Counted from the first letter of the stretch, positions 8,972 to 17,978 are shown. The stretch: 64,000 bases of DNA from Butyricimonas virosa (GCF_025148635.1 NZ_CP102269.1:3100001-3164000), one strand, 5' to 3'. Notes: generated by a model from the letters alone, not told the origin. Program-made: numbers and translations.

Positions 8972-9889
8972 TCAATTAAATTTAATTCCGGTTGCTTCGA
9001 GTAACGGTTTGATGATGTCATATTTCTGTCTGGTATATCCATTGATGTCATTCTCCCCGTATTTTTCAAAGAATTCCTCTTCCGTCATTGACAGGCAGGC
9101 TTTGATATAAGCCACGGCATCTTCTTTCGGGGAGGAAAAATTATTTTCATAAGGATCTTCCAAAAATCCCAACTCCAACGGGTTCAAGATATTCGTGGGA
9201 TCCCACCAGTATGACTTGGGAGTGGAATAGTTATTGTAGTTAATCGAGAAAAACTGTCCTGCTTTTCCATCTGTATACTTATTGCCCGCGGTTCCCCCGA
9301 AAGAGGCAAAAATTATTTCACAGCAAATGTCCTGCGCATAAGCTTTACGCTCTTCTTGAGTCAATCCCCACAGTCTGCTGACATTTAGTGCTAGACAGCG
9401 TAAATTGTTGTAGGTTAACGGGGAACCGACATAATCATAACTGACGTCCATGGTATTTCGTTGATATTCATCAATACCGTTAGCCACTAACAGGGAGTAA
9501 GGCATCACGTTTTTAATATACGGTAGCAAATCATTCTGCAGGAATGCAGTAACTTGACGTTTTTGTTCCAACGTTTGCAGATAGTCAAACTTAAAGCGAA
9601 AGTTACTTGTACTTGTTAGCTGGTATTCCAGTCCTAAAAGTTCTGTTTCATAATAAGGCTTTCCGTTCTCATCCGTTCCCTTGTATTCGTGTCGGAGCGT
9701 ATCGTTGAAGAGGAGATGACATCCGGTGGTATTGTAAAAATTCTCCTTGAGTTTCGTTTCCTCGTCCGTGGCACCGGGTGAAGTGGCAAAAGAATTGGTC
9801 ACATCAAGTGGCTCCAACTCATCTTCTTGCTGACAAGCACACAAACAACCTGTCAAAGCAATCATAAAAATTAATATTTCTGATTTCAT
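8972..9889 (-). CDS. Mx1-like putative metallopeptidase homologue, catalytic motif lost
   Basis: A 305-residue lipoprotein (signal ending in L-C-A-C, Cys19). It has the same gene position and general pattern as the zinc metallopeptidase at 56914: a helical N-terminal half, a region equal to the HExxH helix, a following G-F-x-S/E-P-Y block and a C-terminal helix. Here the zinc motif is replaced: where the paralogue has H-E-F-T-H, this protein has C-E-I-I-F (190-194). The downstream E-D-F-A-E block reads K-E-D-A-V. The alignment is by eye and similarity is low. If correct, this is a pseudo-enzyme kept for binding. It follows SusD by 22 bases. Confidence 0.55.
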   Translation of the reverse strand: MKSEILIFMIALTGCLCACQQEDELEPLDVTNSFATSPGATDEETKLKENFYNTTGCHLLFNDTLRHEYKGTDENGKPYYETELLGLEYQLTSTSNFRFKFDYLQTLEQKRQVTAFLQNDLLPYIKNVMPYSLLVANGIDEYQRNTMDVSYDYVGSPLTYNNLRCLALNVSRLWGLTQEERKAYAQDICCEIIFASFGGTAGNKYTDGKAGQFFSINYNNYSTPKSYWWDPTNILNPLELGFLEDPYENNFSSPKEDAVAYIKACLSMTEEEFFEKYGENDINGYTRQKYDIIKPLLEATGIKFN

Positions 9890-9911
9890 ATTTCTTTCGT
9901 TTATATATCTG

Positions 9912-11501
9912 TTAATTACCGACAGGTATCGATTTCCCTTTGCGAACCGGGCGTTGGTTTGTTTGTAGTGTATTCTGAAAATCCAAAACTTCTTTGGGGA
10001 GCGTCAGCGTGTAGGCTGCGTCGTTTTCCTCCAAAACATATTCCACGATTTCGGTTGGGGTTGAGATGACAGGATAGAAACCTGATTTCACGTATTTGAT
10101 ATAACGATGTGTAATCTTTTTAGAGTACGGGAATTTGTCACACACTGTATAACGACGCAAATCAAACCAACGATGACCTTCAAAGCATAGTTCGCACTGA
10201 CGTTCGCGGCGGATGAGGTCCACTAATTCTTTTCCGCTTTCAGTCACGTCATGGCTTTCTTTTAGGCGATGATCCCGTAGCGTTTTGATCATTGTGCGGG
10301 CTGTTGTCTCGTCTCCCGAATAAGCTGCCGCTTCCGCTGCATTTAAGTATGCCTCCGCTGTCCGGAACATAAAATGGTCGGAAGATTCCTTATAACCGTA
10401 TTCCCAGCCCTTTACCTTTGAGAGTACCCATGCATCCGTGTAGACATAATTCGTCGATATACCTCCTATGGATTCTTTCATGATATAATATTGTGTGCGC
10501 CAATCATTATCGCCTTCGATAAAAGCCGAGAGTAAATCTTTGGAAACGACGTAAGCCGGATACTTATTCTCTTCTTCTCTAGAACAATACATGCAACCGG
10601 CCAATGGATATCCTCCCATGGAGAAAATGGTTTCGGGCGACGCTTTGGTTAATACTTCCGTATCCGGGGTATGTGAATTCAGGTTCAATAATCCGTCACG
10701 CTTATCCAATACCAAGTTTGCATATTCTAAGGCTTTCTTCCAATTTTGCATGTAAAGATATACCCTGCTTTTTAATAAATAAACGGTAATAATATCCGCC
10801 CGGTAAGGATAGTTTTTCACTTCGTTATCTTTTAGATGAGTTTCGGCTTCATCCAAATCGTTAAGAACCTGGGTATATACTTCCTCTACCGTGTTGACGG
10901 TATAATCCTTGTCCTCCACGTACTCTGTTAATTTGATCGGTATGGCCGGAGTATTTAGCGTTTTGGTACAATACGGTTGTCCGTATAAATTACCCAAGGT
11001 GAAATAATAAAGAGCTCGCAGGAAATGAGTTTCTCCCTTGATACGTTTTTTTTGTAGTTCTTCCACTTGATTATTCACGGACAGGTCATTGACGGAAGCC
11101 AGTACCATGTTGCAAATATTGATACAGGAATACGCCTGCTTCCAGTCTCTGCTTTCCGAAGTACGCGAATTACCCTCGTATGGTAGACCGACGCTTTGTT
11201 GCCACGTGTACCAACCGAACATCTGGGGTTGTATTCCGGCAAGATCGCCTATATTGCTTCGTTCATTAAAAGCCAATTCGTCTGCCATGTGATGGGTTGC
11301 TTGAAAGAAAGCATTCACGGGTGATACTCCGTAAGTATTATTTTCGAATCTGCCTGATGGCAAATAGCCTTTTCCCAATAGTACTTCATCCAGATCGGAA
11401 AAAGTTTCCACTTTAGCGAGGTCCTGCGAGTATTCTTCCAAAAAACGGGAACATCCGCAGAATAAACTTGCCACGCAACATAGAACAAGTATTTTTTTCA
11501 T
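9912..11501 (-). CDS. SusD/RagB-family nutrient-binding lipoprotein
   Basis: A 529-residue SusD homologue. The signal peptide ends in F-C-G-C (lipid Cys17), followed by S-R-F-L-E-E-Y-S, typical of SusD starts. The N-terminal region holds TPR-like helices (A-L-Y-Y-F-T-L-G-N-L-Y-G-Q-P-Y), and the C-terminal part has F-R-T-A-E-A-Y-L-N-A-A-E-A and R-R-E-R-Q-C-E-L-C-F-E-G-H-R-W-F-D-L-R-R. It would bind substrate on the cell surface above the SusC channel encoded 12 bases upstream. The substrate cannot be told from sequence; the absence of glycoside hydrolases argues against a simple polysaccharide locus. Confidence 0.93.
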   Translation of the reverse strand: MKKILVLCCVASLFCGCSRFLEEYSQDLAKVETFSDLDEVLLGKGYLPSGRFENNTYGVSPVNAFFQATHHMADELAFNERSNIGDLAGIQPQMFGWYTWQQSVGLPYEGNSRTSESRDWKQAYSCINICNMVLASVNDLSVNNQVEELQKKRIKGETHFLRALYYFTLGNLYGQPYCTKTLNTPAIPIKLTEYVEDKDYTVNTVEEVYTQVLNDLDEAETHLKDNEVKNYPYRADIITVYLLKSRVYLYMQNWKKALEYANLVLDKRDGLLNLNSHTPDTEVLTKASPETIFSMGGYPLAGCMYCSREEENKYPAYVVSKDLLSAFIEGDNDWRTQYYIMKESIGGISTNYVYTDAWVLSKVKGWEYGYKESSDHFMFRTAEAYLNAAEAAAYSGDETTARTMIKTLRDHRLKESHDVTESGKELVDLIRRERQCELCFEGHRWFDLRRYTVCDKFPYSKKITHRYIKYVKSGFYPVISTPTEIVEYVLEENDAAYTLTLPKEVLDFQNTLQTNQRPVRKGKSIPVGN

Positions 11502-11513
11502 GTAATCGATGTT

Positions 11514-14500
11514 TTAGAATGAAACAGTTAATCCTAAAGTATATGTAGGCCGATCGCTCAACTGGATGCTGGCGAAACCTCCTTGGGTCGGGGTTTGTCC
11601 CTTCAGTTCTTTAGCCGAAATCGTGAACAGGTTCGTGGCTGAAAATGATACATCCAACCGTGACAACCGCAATTTTTTCAGCATCGTTTCAGTGAATTGA
11701 TAGGTTAGGCCCAAATTGGAGCATTTCAAATAATTGCCGCTCACGACACGGTGGTCGCCGTAATCATACATTTCCCACACGGAAGTAGCCAAAGGCTGAA
11801 TATCCTGATATTTATCGCTCCAATGTCTTTCATACAGAGAATAATTATCATCTCCTTTTCCTATAATAGCCGGAATGTTCGTGTGGCGCTCATCTCCCGG
11901 TTTGCGCCAGCGATTTAAGAAGAACTTGCTGACGTTATTTTCGGGTCGGATGTTCTGGGCATCCATCACCGCATCGCTAGCTGCGTTGTAAATAGCAAAC
12001 AGGCGAATTTTGTTACCGAGGCTGTATGCGAAGTTTCCGTTCAGCCGGATATTTTTCCAACGTAACGTGGTATTTAAGTTACCCGATATGGTTGGTTCAC
12101 GTCGTCCGGAGGGAGTCAGGACACGAGTATATGTGTCGTATTTATTCAAACCGCGTAATATTTCGGGATTGTCTGCATAATCGTCGAACATCGGTCCGCC
12201 ATTCACAGGACTCAGCCCGATGAATTTGTAGGAATAAAAAGTGCCGATCGGTTTGCCTTTCACGAGAGCCGAACCGTTGAGGAAGTTTGAAAGTTCATAC
12301 TGATCGACATCTACTTTACTCTTCATTTTATTGAACGTTTTGGAAATAGACGTCGATACGGACCAGAACCAATCTTGAGATTGGTACGGCATGAACGTCA
12401 GAGAAACATTATACCCGTGATTATCAATATCACCTTGATTTACTTGGTAAATATCATTGGGAACCCCGTTCATCATCGCGATGGATTTATCCATAAAAGC
12501 ATCCTCCGTGTGTTTCCACCAATACTCGGCTTCTATCATCACTTTTCTCTGAAACAGTCCAAGTTCCATGCCTAAATTGTAAGAAGTGGTGGTTTCCCAT
12601 TTCAAGTTCGGGTTGGGATAGCGTGAAACGGAAGCCACGTTCTCTCCGAAATGAGAATTTAGCGGTTCTTTGGAAATAATCATTACCGGACTTTGATCAC
12701 TGAGCATGTTTCCTTGGTAACCAAACGATGCTTTCAGACGGAGAAAGTCCAACCACTTTGTCTCTTTCAAGCCGGGTAACTCCGAAATGTTCCAGTTGGC
12801 AGAAGCCGACCAGATAGGCAACAGTTTGTCGTTACTTTGGTCTCCGAATGCGTTGGAGCCATCCACGCGAGCATTGGTATTCACGGTAAAATAGTTGTAG
12901 TAACTATAAGATATGGAAGCATAGCTTGATATGGTATTACTTTTACCATCAGTCATTCTAGCGGGATTTTGTAGCACCCACTGGGCATAATCGGGAAATT
13001 TCTCATGATCAATGTCATTCACAAAACTCATGCCCCGGTCTTTGTAATAACCACGTTCGGTGCGTGAATAACCTCGGTTGCGGGTAGAACTCATTTCAAA
13101 ACCGATGGAACCGTTAATGTTATGCTGATCTGATTTGCCGAAAGAGTAGTTCCCGTCCAACTGTAAACGGACGGTATAAGAGTGATTGTCCGATTGATTG
13201 TGTGAAAGTTCTCCTCCATAGGGCAAGAGGCTTGTTCCCCCGGTATAGGTAGGATTACCTAGATAATCCGGTTCCCCTTCGGTTCTGGGTGCTGGCAATA
13301 CACCATATTCTGTGCCTCGTAATTTTGCGGCATAGTTGGTTTGCTCTCCCCACCAGCTCTCCTGAATCGTATTCGATGTCTGGTAGGATGCAATAACATT
13401 CGCTTTCAGCCAATTTATCAGACTGAATTGTAAGTTTGCTGTAACAGATAACGCAGAACCACGCTGGTTGTAGGAACTGTTTTCCAATTCATTGAGAATA
13501 TTGTATCGATAATATTCCGGACTCATGGTTCCCCATTTTCTTTTCTGAAAATAAAAATATTCCCCATTCTCGTCATATGCGGGTAACGCCCGAGTTGTTT
13601 TATAGGCATAATCCATCGGAGATAATTCCTGTTGATAATACTGACGGGTAGAGACATTCCCGTTCACGTTCAACGAAGCGTTGAACCAGGAAGTGAGGTT
13701 CGTGTTCATTTTCATCGTGGCTGTGTAGCGTTCGTTGTTACTGTCCCAAACCACGTCATTATCACGAGTGTAGCCGATCGAGGCATAATAAGTTGCTTCA
13801 GACGAACCTCCGGAAATACTGATCGTGTGAGAATGTGATACAGAGTTTTTAGTTAATAAATCGAACCAATCCGTGTTGATAACACTGAGACGTTCCACTT
13901 CTTTCTCGAATTGTTCATCGGTTAGTTCGTGATTATATAATTGATTCAATAGCCCCTCGTAACCTACCATGTTTATGTCATCCGGAAATGGATAGTGTTG
14001 TGCGACCAATTCTCGAGAGAATTGCATACGTTCCCTGGAATTCATCACGTTAATGGCCCGGTCGTTATAAGAAGGGCGTTGACGAAAGGTGGTCGTTAAA
14101 TTGTAATTAACAATGGGGCGTCCGATGCGTCCTTTTTTGGTGGTTACCACGATAACCCCGTTGGCGGCACGAGTACCGTAAAGAGCGGTTGCGGCGGCAT
14201 CTTTCAGCACGTCAATACGCTCGATGTCTTGCGGGTTGATTCCGGCAATGGCGTTACCGATACGATTAATGTAATCAGGATCATTCAAGTCTGATGCCGG
14301 TACATCAACGGGATCCTGCATCACGATACCATCCAGTACCCACAACGGTTCGCGGTTACCAATCAACGTGGAAGTACCGCGAATACGTAACTTAGGTACC
14401 ACGCCAACTTCTCCGGAGTTGCTCATGAAAATTAAATCGGGAATTTGCCCCTGTAACATCTGGTCGATGGAAGAAACTCCCGGAATATTCAAATCCTCCA

Positions 14501-15188
14501 TTTTCACGGAAGTTACGGAACTGGTGGATTTCCGGCGGTCCACTGTTTGATAGCCGGTGATCACCACCTCATCCATTTGGGTGGCTTCTTCTTCCATCGT
14601 AATATGTAATTCGGGTTCTCCTTTCCAAACTACTTCCTGCGTTTTCATTCCCACGAAAGAAAATACCAGTGTTGTTTCCCGGAAAGACGGTAGAACCAGT
14701 TTGAACCGACCGTCTTTATCGGATGTCACTCCCGTGGTTGTCCCTTTTATTATAATGGTCACTCCCGGCAATGGCGATTTATCTTTATCTCGGATAATTC
14801 CTTGAACGACAGCTTTATTATTTTCTTGAGGTTTGATGATTACCGTTTGTTCATTGAATACAAAATCGAGTTTCGAATCCTTGAATACTCGTTTAAGTAA
14901 AACCTCCACTTTTTCGTTTTTTGCTTGAACGTTGAGTTTCCCGATATGTTCGAAATTCCGGTGATTATAGACGAAAAACAAATCTGTCTGTTGCTGTATA
15001 GCCTGAAAAAGTTCCATCACCGTACACTCTTTCAAATCTAATGTAACGTGCTGTTGTTGGGCTGAGGTATGTGCCGATACACTTAAACCGCCCAAAGTCA
15101 GAAAGATTACTACTACTAATTTCATCATTTTTCCAATTTCCTGTGGCCAGATTGTTCCTGGCCATCGGATGGTTCGATTTTTTTTCAT
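11514..15188 (-). CDS. SusC/RagA-family TonB-dependent receptor with STN domain
   Basis: A 1224-residue outer-membrane transporter. I start at 15188; the frame extends 13 codons further, but M-K-K-N-R begins a more normal, long signal region. Order of domains: signal peptide to about residue 45, STN signalling domain (V-T-L-D-L-K-E-C-T-V to I-I-K-P-Q), carboxypeptidase-like beta sandwich (G-I-I-R-D-K-D ... P-L-P-G-V), TonB box region M-D-E-V-V-I-T-G-Y-Q, plug (L-K-D-A-A-A-T-A-L-Y-G-T-R-A-A-N-G-V), then the 22-strand barrel ending in aromatic F. The STN domain matches the FecR/sigma pair upstream: it should pass the substrate signal to FecR. Confidence 0.95.
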   Translation of the reverse strand: MKKNRTIRWPGTIWPQEIGKMMKLVVVIFLTLGGLSVSAHTSAQQQHVTLDLKECTVMELFQAIQQQTDLFFVYNHRNFEHIGKLNVQAKNEKVEVLLKRVFKDSKLDFVFNEQTVIIKPQENNKAVVQGIIRDKDKSPLPGVTIIIKGTTTGVTSDKDGRFKLVLPSFRETTLVFSFVGMKTQEVVWKGEPELHITMEEEATQMDEVVITGYQTVDRRKSTSSVTSVKMEDLNIPGVSSIDQMLQGQIPDLIFMSNSGEVGVVPKLRIRGTSTLIGNREPLWVLDGIVMQDPVDVPASDLNDPDYINRIGNAIAGINPQDIERIDVLKDAAATALYGTRAANGVIVVTTKKGRIGRPIVNYNLTTTFRQRPSYNDRAINVMNSRERMQFSRELVAQHYPFPDDINMVGYEGLLNQLYNHELTDEQFEKEVERLSVINTDWFDLLTKNSVSHSHTISISGGSSEATYYASIGYTRDNDVVWDSNNERYTATMKMNTNLTSWFNASLNVNGNVSTRQYYQQELSPMDYAYKTTRALPAYDENGEYFYFQKRKWGTMSPEYYRYNILNELENSSYNQRGSALSVTANLQFSLINWLKANVIASYQTSNTIQESWWGEQTNYAAKLRGTEYGVLPAPRTEGEPDYLGNPTYTGGTSLLPYGGELSHNQSDNHSYTVRLQLDGNYSFGKSDQHNINGSIGFEMSSTRNRGYSRTERGYYKDRGMSFVNDIDHEKFPDYAQWVLQNPARMTDGKSNTISSYASISYSYYNYFTVNTNARVDGSNAFGDQSNDKLLPIWSASANWNISELPGLKETKWLDFLRLKASFGYQGNMLSDQSPVMIISKEPLNSHFGENVASVSRYPNPNLKWETTTSYNLGMELGLFQRKVMIEAEYWWKHTEDAFMDKSIAMMNGVPNDIYQVNQGDIDNHGYNVSLTFMPYQSQDWFWSVSTSISKTFNKMKSKVDVDQYELSNFLNGSALVKGKPIGTFYSYKFIGLSPVNGGPMFDDYADNPEILRGLNKYDTYTRVLTPSGRREPTISGNLNTTLRWKNIRLNGNFAYSLGNKIRLFAIYNAASDAVMDAQNIRPENNVSKFFLNRWRKPGDERHTNIPAIIGKGDDNYSLYERHWSDKYQDIQPLATSVWEMYDYGDHRVVSGNYLKCSNLGLTYQFTETMLKKLRLSRLDVSFSATNLFTISAKELKGQTPTQGGFASIQLSDRPTYTLGLTVSF

Positions 15189-15252
15189 ACTTTTGGAATG
15201 TTGATTAATACTATAAATACTTGACAAAATGTTATTTTAAGGTTTTGATCAT

Positions 15253-15283
15253 TCCGGGAGAAAATTGCCGTTTTTCTTCCGGA
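15253..15283 (-). promoter_or_regulatory. Hairpin between fecR and susC
   Basis: A 12-bp stem with one mismatch (15253-15264 with 15272-15283) and a 7-base loop lies in the 102-base gap between FecR and SusC. There is no T tract after it on the minus strand. The other two FecR-SusC gaps in the window also hold a hairpin, which suggests attenuation or RNA processing that sets SusC levels apart from FecR. Confidence 0.6.
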
Positions 15284-15290
15284 TTTTATT

Positions 15291-16433
15291 TCAATACCCG
15301 ACGATAATTTTATTTTGTACCCTCTTAAAATGTACGTATGAGGTTTGCTCTATTTTTTGGAGAATGGACATAACTGATTCTCCCCGTGGTAAATATCCAC
15401 TGAATTTTTCCTGTTTTACTTTCTGGTTTTGGTATTCCACCTGCAGATCATACCATAATGACAACTCCTGCATAATTTCCTCTATAGTTGCTTCTTCAAA
15501 GCAGAATCGTCCATGACGCCATGCGATATATTTTTGGATATTTACTTGTTCTACGGTGGTTTGTCCGGAAAATACATCTGTCGAAGCCATTTCTCCCGGA
15601 GTTAAAATATATGGAAGGCCTTCTTTGAACGTTACTTGGACTTTCCCTTCTACCAAGGTTGTACGCACATGAGTTGGAATCCGGGTATTGACGTTAAATT
15701 CTGTCCCCAACACCGTGACGGTCAATTCACCGGTACGTACGATAAACGGTTTCCTTGTATTGTGGCTTACTTCGAAATAGGCTTCACCATGTATTTCCAC
15801 TTCGCGTACATTTTTTTCGAAGTTTGTCGGATAACTCAAGCGTGTATCCGAATTCAACCATATTCGGGTACCGTCACTCAATACCAAACGATACTCCGCA
15901 CCTTTTGGTACTTCTATTTTGTTATATCCGGATTGCTCGCTTTGTGGTTCCTCGGGGGCTTTCTCGTAAATAAGGGTGCCTTGGTCTTTAATAATTTTGG
16001 CACCGTCGACCTTCAAGACATCCGATGTTGCTTCAGATGACAAGTTTAGGACTTCTCCGGAGGCTGTTGTTAAACGTACGGTACCCCGGTTTGGTTCTTG
16101 TGCGAAAGTTTCTACGGTGTTATGCGTTTTGTTTTCCATGTTAAACCACCAGTATCCACCTCCTAAAAACAGAAATAGAACGGCAGCAGCCACTGTCAGT
16201 TTTAGAAATATACGCTTCTTTTCCTGGCGTTTACGTGTAGTTAGTTTTTCTTGGAATGCTTGGCGCCAGCGATCGAAGTCCGCGGCGTTGTTATCCATGT
16301 CGCCGGAATATTTGATTTTATCATATAGCACTCGATGCTTTGGAGTCGCCTCTAACCACTCGTCGAAGCATTTTTTTTCTTGAGGTGTTAGTTTCTTATT
16401 TAAACTTTTTTCAATAATCCACCAATCTATCAT
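15291..16433 (-). CDS. FecR-family anti-sigma factor
   Basis: A 380-residue inner-membrane regulator. The cytoplasmic N-terminus (D-E-W-L-E-A-T-P-K-H) resembles the Bacteroidota FecR sigma-binding region, one transmembrane helix lies at about residues 78-98, and the periplasmic FecR domain follows with the diagnostic I-E-V-P-K-G-A-E-Y-R-L-V-L-S-D-G-T-R-I-W-L-N and F-I-V-R-T-G-E-L-T-V-T-V-L-G-T-E-F-N-V. A C-terminal DUF4974-like segment contacts the STN domain in the family model. It is encoded 122 bases after its sigma factor and before SusC, giving the usual trans-envelope signalling order. Confidence 0.92.
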   Translation of the reverse strand: MIDWWIIEKSLNKKLTPQEKKCFDEWLEATPKHRVLYDKIKYSGDMDNNAADFDRWRQAFQEKLTTRKRQEKKRIFLKLTVAAAVLFLFLGGGYWWFNMENKTHNTVETFAQEPNRGTVRLTTASGEVLNLSSEATSDVLKVDGAKIIKDQGTLIYEKAPEEPQSEQSGYNKIEVPKGAEYRLVLSDGTRIWLNSDTRLSYPTNFEKNVREVEIHGEAYFEVSHNTRKPFIVRTGELTVTVLGTEFNVNTRIPTHVRTTLVEGKVQVTFKEGLPYILTPGEMASTDVFSGQTTVEQVNIQKYIAWRHGRFCFEEATIEEIMQELSLWYDLQVEYQNQKVKQEKFSGYLPRGESVMSILQKIEQTSYVHFKRVQNKIIVGY

Positions 16434-16555
16434 AGTGTATAAATTATATCATTATATACGAGTAACACGGTAACTAATGAATGGTTACAAAAAAAAGATT
16501 TTTTTTTTGTAATTCCGGTGGAATTGAAAATTTGTGGTAAGGCTATTGCTTTGAA

Positions 16556-17158
16556 TTATTCCCGATTTAATGGTGAAGGTTCTGCTAGAGAGAGGATGGG
16601 GAAAATGAACATCAATATTCCTATAATGTGTTCATTGTTATTGGCTAATGCTTCTTTTATTTTCTGTATGGCTCTGTGAATTTGGACTTTTGCGACATTT
16701 TCACTGATACCAAGACGTTTGGCTATTTCAGAATATTTTAGATTATAATAAAAACGAAGTTCGCAGATGTTTCGGTATTTTTCCGGTAATTCGGTAATAA
16801 TTTTCTTTATATTTTTGATCAACTCTTCATCGTCTAGCCATTCCAATGTTTCCGCTTGCTCGACGGCTTGCAAGTAAAGAATCTTATGACGATCTTCCAC
16901 CCCCTGATCCCGTAGATAATTCAGGCAACTATTGCGCACAGTTACGCAAAGATATGCGCCGATATTCACAGCAGACTCAAGTTGAGAAATATTTTCATAC
17001 AGTTTGATTAAGGCATTTTGGACGATATCTTTGGCAACCTCTCCATCAAATACAAAACTCCGGGCAAATCTATGCAGCTTGGCAAAATAATGATCGTACA
17101 ATTCCATGTAAGCACGATTTTCTTTTTGCTGTAAACGATGTATAAAATTTTCTGCCAT
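16556..17158 (-). CDS. ECF RNA polymerase sigma factor
   Basis: A 200-residue sigma-70 family ECF factor. Region 2 is around residues 15-90 (A-K-D-I-V-Q-N-A-L-I-K-L-Y-E-N) and region 4 around 125-175 (L-P-E-K-Y-R-N-I-C-E-L-R-F then Y-S-E-I-A-K-R-L-G-I-S). The frame runs to 17197, but a promoter -7 box at 17183-17190 lies inside that extension, so the ATG at 17158 (M-A-E-N-F) fits best. A hydrophobic tail of about 15 residues after region 4 is unusual but seen in Bacteroidota members. It should direct transcription of this SusCD operon under control of the next gene, FecR. Confidence 0.9.
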   Translation of the reverse strand: MAENFIHRLQQKENRAYMELYDHYFAKLHRFARSFVFDGEVAKDIVQNALIKLYENISQLESAVNIGAYLCVTVRNSCLNYLRDQGVEDRHKILYLQAVEQAETLEWLDDEELIKNIKKIITELPEKYRNICELRFYYNLKYSEIAKRLGISENVAKVQIHRAIQKIKEALANNNEHIIGILMFIFPILSLAEPSPLNRE

Positions 17159-17182
17159 TTGTTGAGTGCATATTTTCATTTG

Positions 17183-17213
17183 CAAATATATAATCAAAAT
17201 GGAGCAAAAACAA
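17183..17213 (-). promoter_or_regulatory. Bacteroidota-type promoter for the ECF sigma gene
   Basis: On the minus strand TATATTTG (17183-17190) matches the -7 consensus TAnnTTTG, with TTGT at 17210-17213 in the -33 position, 19 bases apart. The start of transcription would fall near 17176, which rules out the longer sigma start codons at 17197 and 17179. Confidence 0.7.
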
Positions 17214-17223
17214 TTTTAGTGAT

Positions 17224-17264
17224 GACTAGTCCAAATAATCTGTAACGCTTATTTAGGACTAGTC
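17224..17264. repeat. Dyad upstream of the ECF sigma promoter
   Basis: A perfect 9-bp inverted repeat (GACTAGTCC at 17224-17232 and its complement at 17256-17264) continues inward as AAATAA/TTATTT, with one extra base on one arm. It lies just upstream of the sigma promoter. It could be an operator or the terminator of something lost; no T tract is present. Confidence 0.6.
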
Positions 17265-17404
17265 AGGAATCTGCAACAGGTAGACATCGGTTTTTTGGGA
17301 AAAAGTTTACCCTAAACAGAATAAACCCATGGAAGTAAATCTAAAGAAAAACAGGCGTGATTTAACCGTAAAATAATGGAGAAGCTACTCTTTATTCGTT
17401 GCTC

Positions 17405-17466
17405 ATTCAGAGCTTAGCCGGGGCTTATTCTATCCGGGCTGCATGAGCCACGAGTAAGCTCTGAAT
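17405..17466. repeat. 12-bp perfect inverted repeat in the gene-poor stretch
   Basis: ATTCAGAGCTTA (17405-17416) and its exact complement (17455-17466) flank 38 bases that hold GC-rich blocks. The gene-free stretch 17265-17570 otherwise shows no convincing coding region; a minus-strand frame of about 33 codons here has no recognisable match. Confidence 0.5.
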
Positions 17467-17572
17467 CAGTTTCGAAAAAGAGGTATCTTCTCTCTTCATT
17501 CTCGGTAGGATTACCATTACTTCTTTTATTTTAACGCACACATGGGGAGCCGGACAATGATTTGAAACACTA

Positions 17573-17736
17573 TCAGAAAGAGTCTCCCATCTTAAATAGT
17601 TTTTTAGCCTCGTTACTTCTCGCCACTATACAGCCGTCGTTGTTACTTAACACGATAGTTGGTTTACCAATCAGCGAGGGATCAAAACTCTTTTGCATGA
17701 AACGTAAAAGTTATTGCAGTCGACAAGTGCTATCAT
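17573..17736 (-). pseudogene. umuC: umuC-like Y-family DNA polymerase, 5' remnant
   Basis: Reading the minus strand from the ATG at 17736 gives M-I-A-L-V-D-C-N-N-F-Y-V-S-C-K-R-V, and after a one-base shift at the run of four A residues (17684-17687) the frame continues D-P-S-L-I-G-K-P, then V-L-S-N-N-D-G-C-I-V-A-R-S-N-E-A-K-K-L-F-K-M-G-D. This is the signature start of UmuC (palm Asp in V-D-C-N-N-F-Y and the S-N-N-D-G-C motif). It ends at tandem stops (TGA TAG), about 55 codons into a protein that is normally over 400 residues. No umuD partner is visible. The gene is plainly dead; the motif match leaves little doubt about the family. Confidence 0.85.
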
Positions 17737-17801
17737 AATATCATTCTTTTCTTTTTTATGTTTGACGATTAGGATTTTGATAAGTACTGTGATGGATGAA
17801 A

Positions 17802-17833
17802 TTTGTCGTAATTTGAAAATTATTATATCTTTG
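17802..17833 (+). promoter_or_regulatory. Bacteroidota-type promoter upstream of the Rhs operon
   Basis: TTTG at 17802-17805 and TATCTTTG at 17826-17833 are 20 bases apart, a full match to the TTTG-N19-21-TAnnTTTG consensus. Transcription would begin near 17840, leaving a leader of about 337 bases before the first Rhs gene. Confidence 0.65.
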
Positions 17834-17852
17834 TAGTAGAGAATAAAAAGGT

Positions 17853-17978
17853 ATGCTCATATTCGTGAGATGCGAGTTGATAGAAAACAGATTACTAACT
17901 ATTAACTTGGGGTGCGATGAAAAATGTATTTTATTTAGCAAGGCTTGGGAATCAACTTCTGAAAGTTGTTCGGTTTAA
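17853..17978 (+). CDS. Possible 41-residue small ORF in the Rhs leader
   Basis: An ATG 13 bases past the expected transcription start opens a frame of 41 codons ending in TAA. The product would be M-L-I-F-V-R-C-E-L-I and so on, with four Cys and no known match. The only support is its position after a consensus promoter, so it may be chance. It could be a leader peptide or the start of a decayed gene. Confidence 0.2.
   Translation: MLIFVRCELIENRLLTINLGCDEKCILFSKAWESTSESCSV

Noticed and set aside
15291..17158. Heme or iron uptake role for the FecR/sigma pair
   Set aside because: FecR-type regulation is used for many substrates in Bacteroidota and no heme- or siderophore-specific gene is present.
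17756..17941. A 61-codon minus-strand open frame upstream of the Rhs operon
   Set aside because: No motif, no promoter in its direction, and it overlaps the consensus + strand promoter at 17802-17833.
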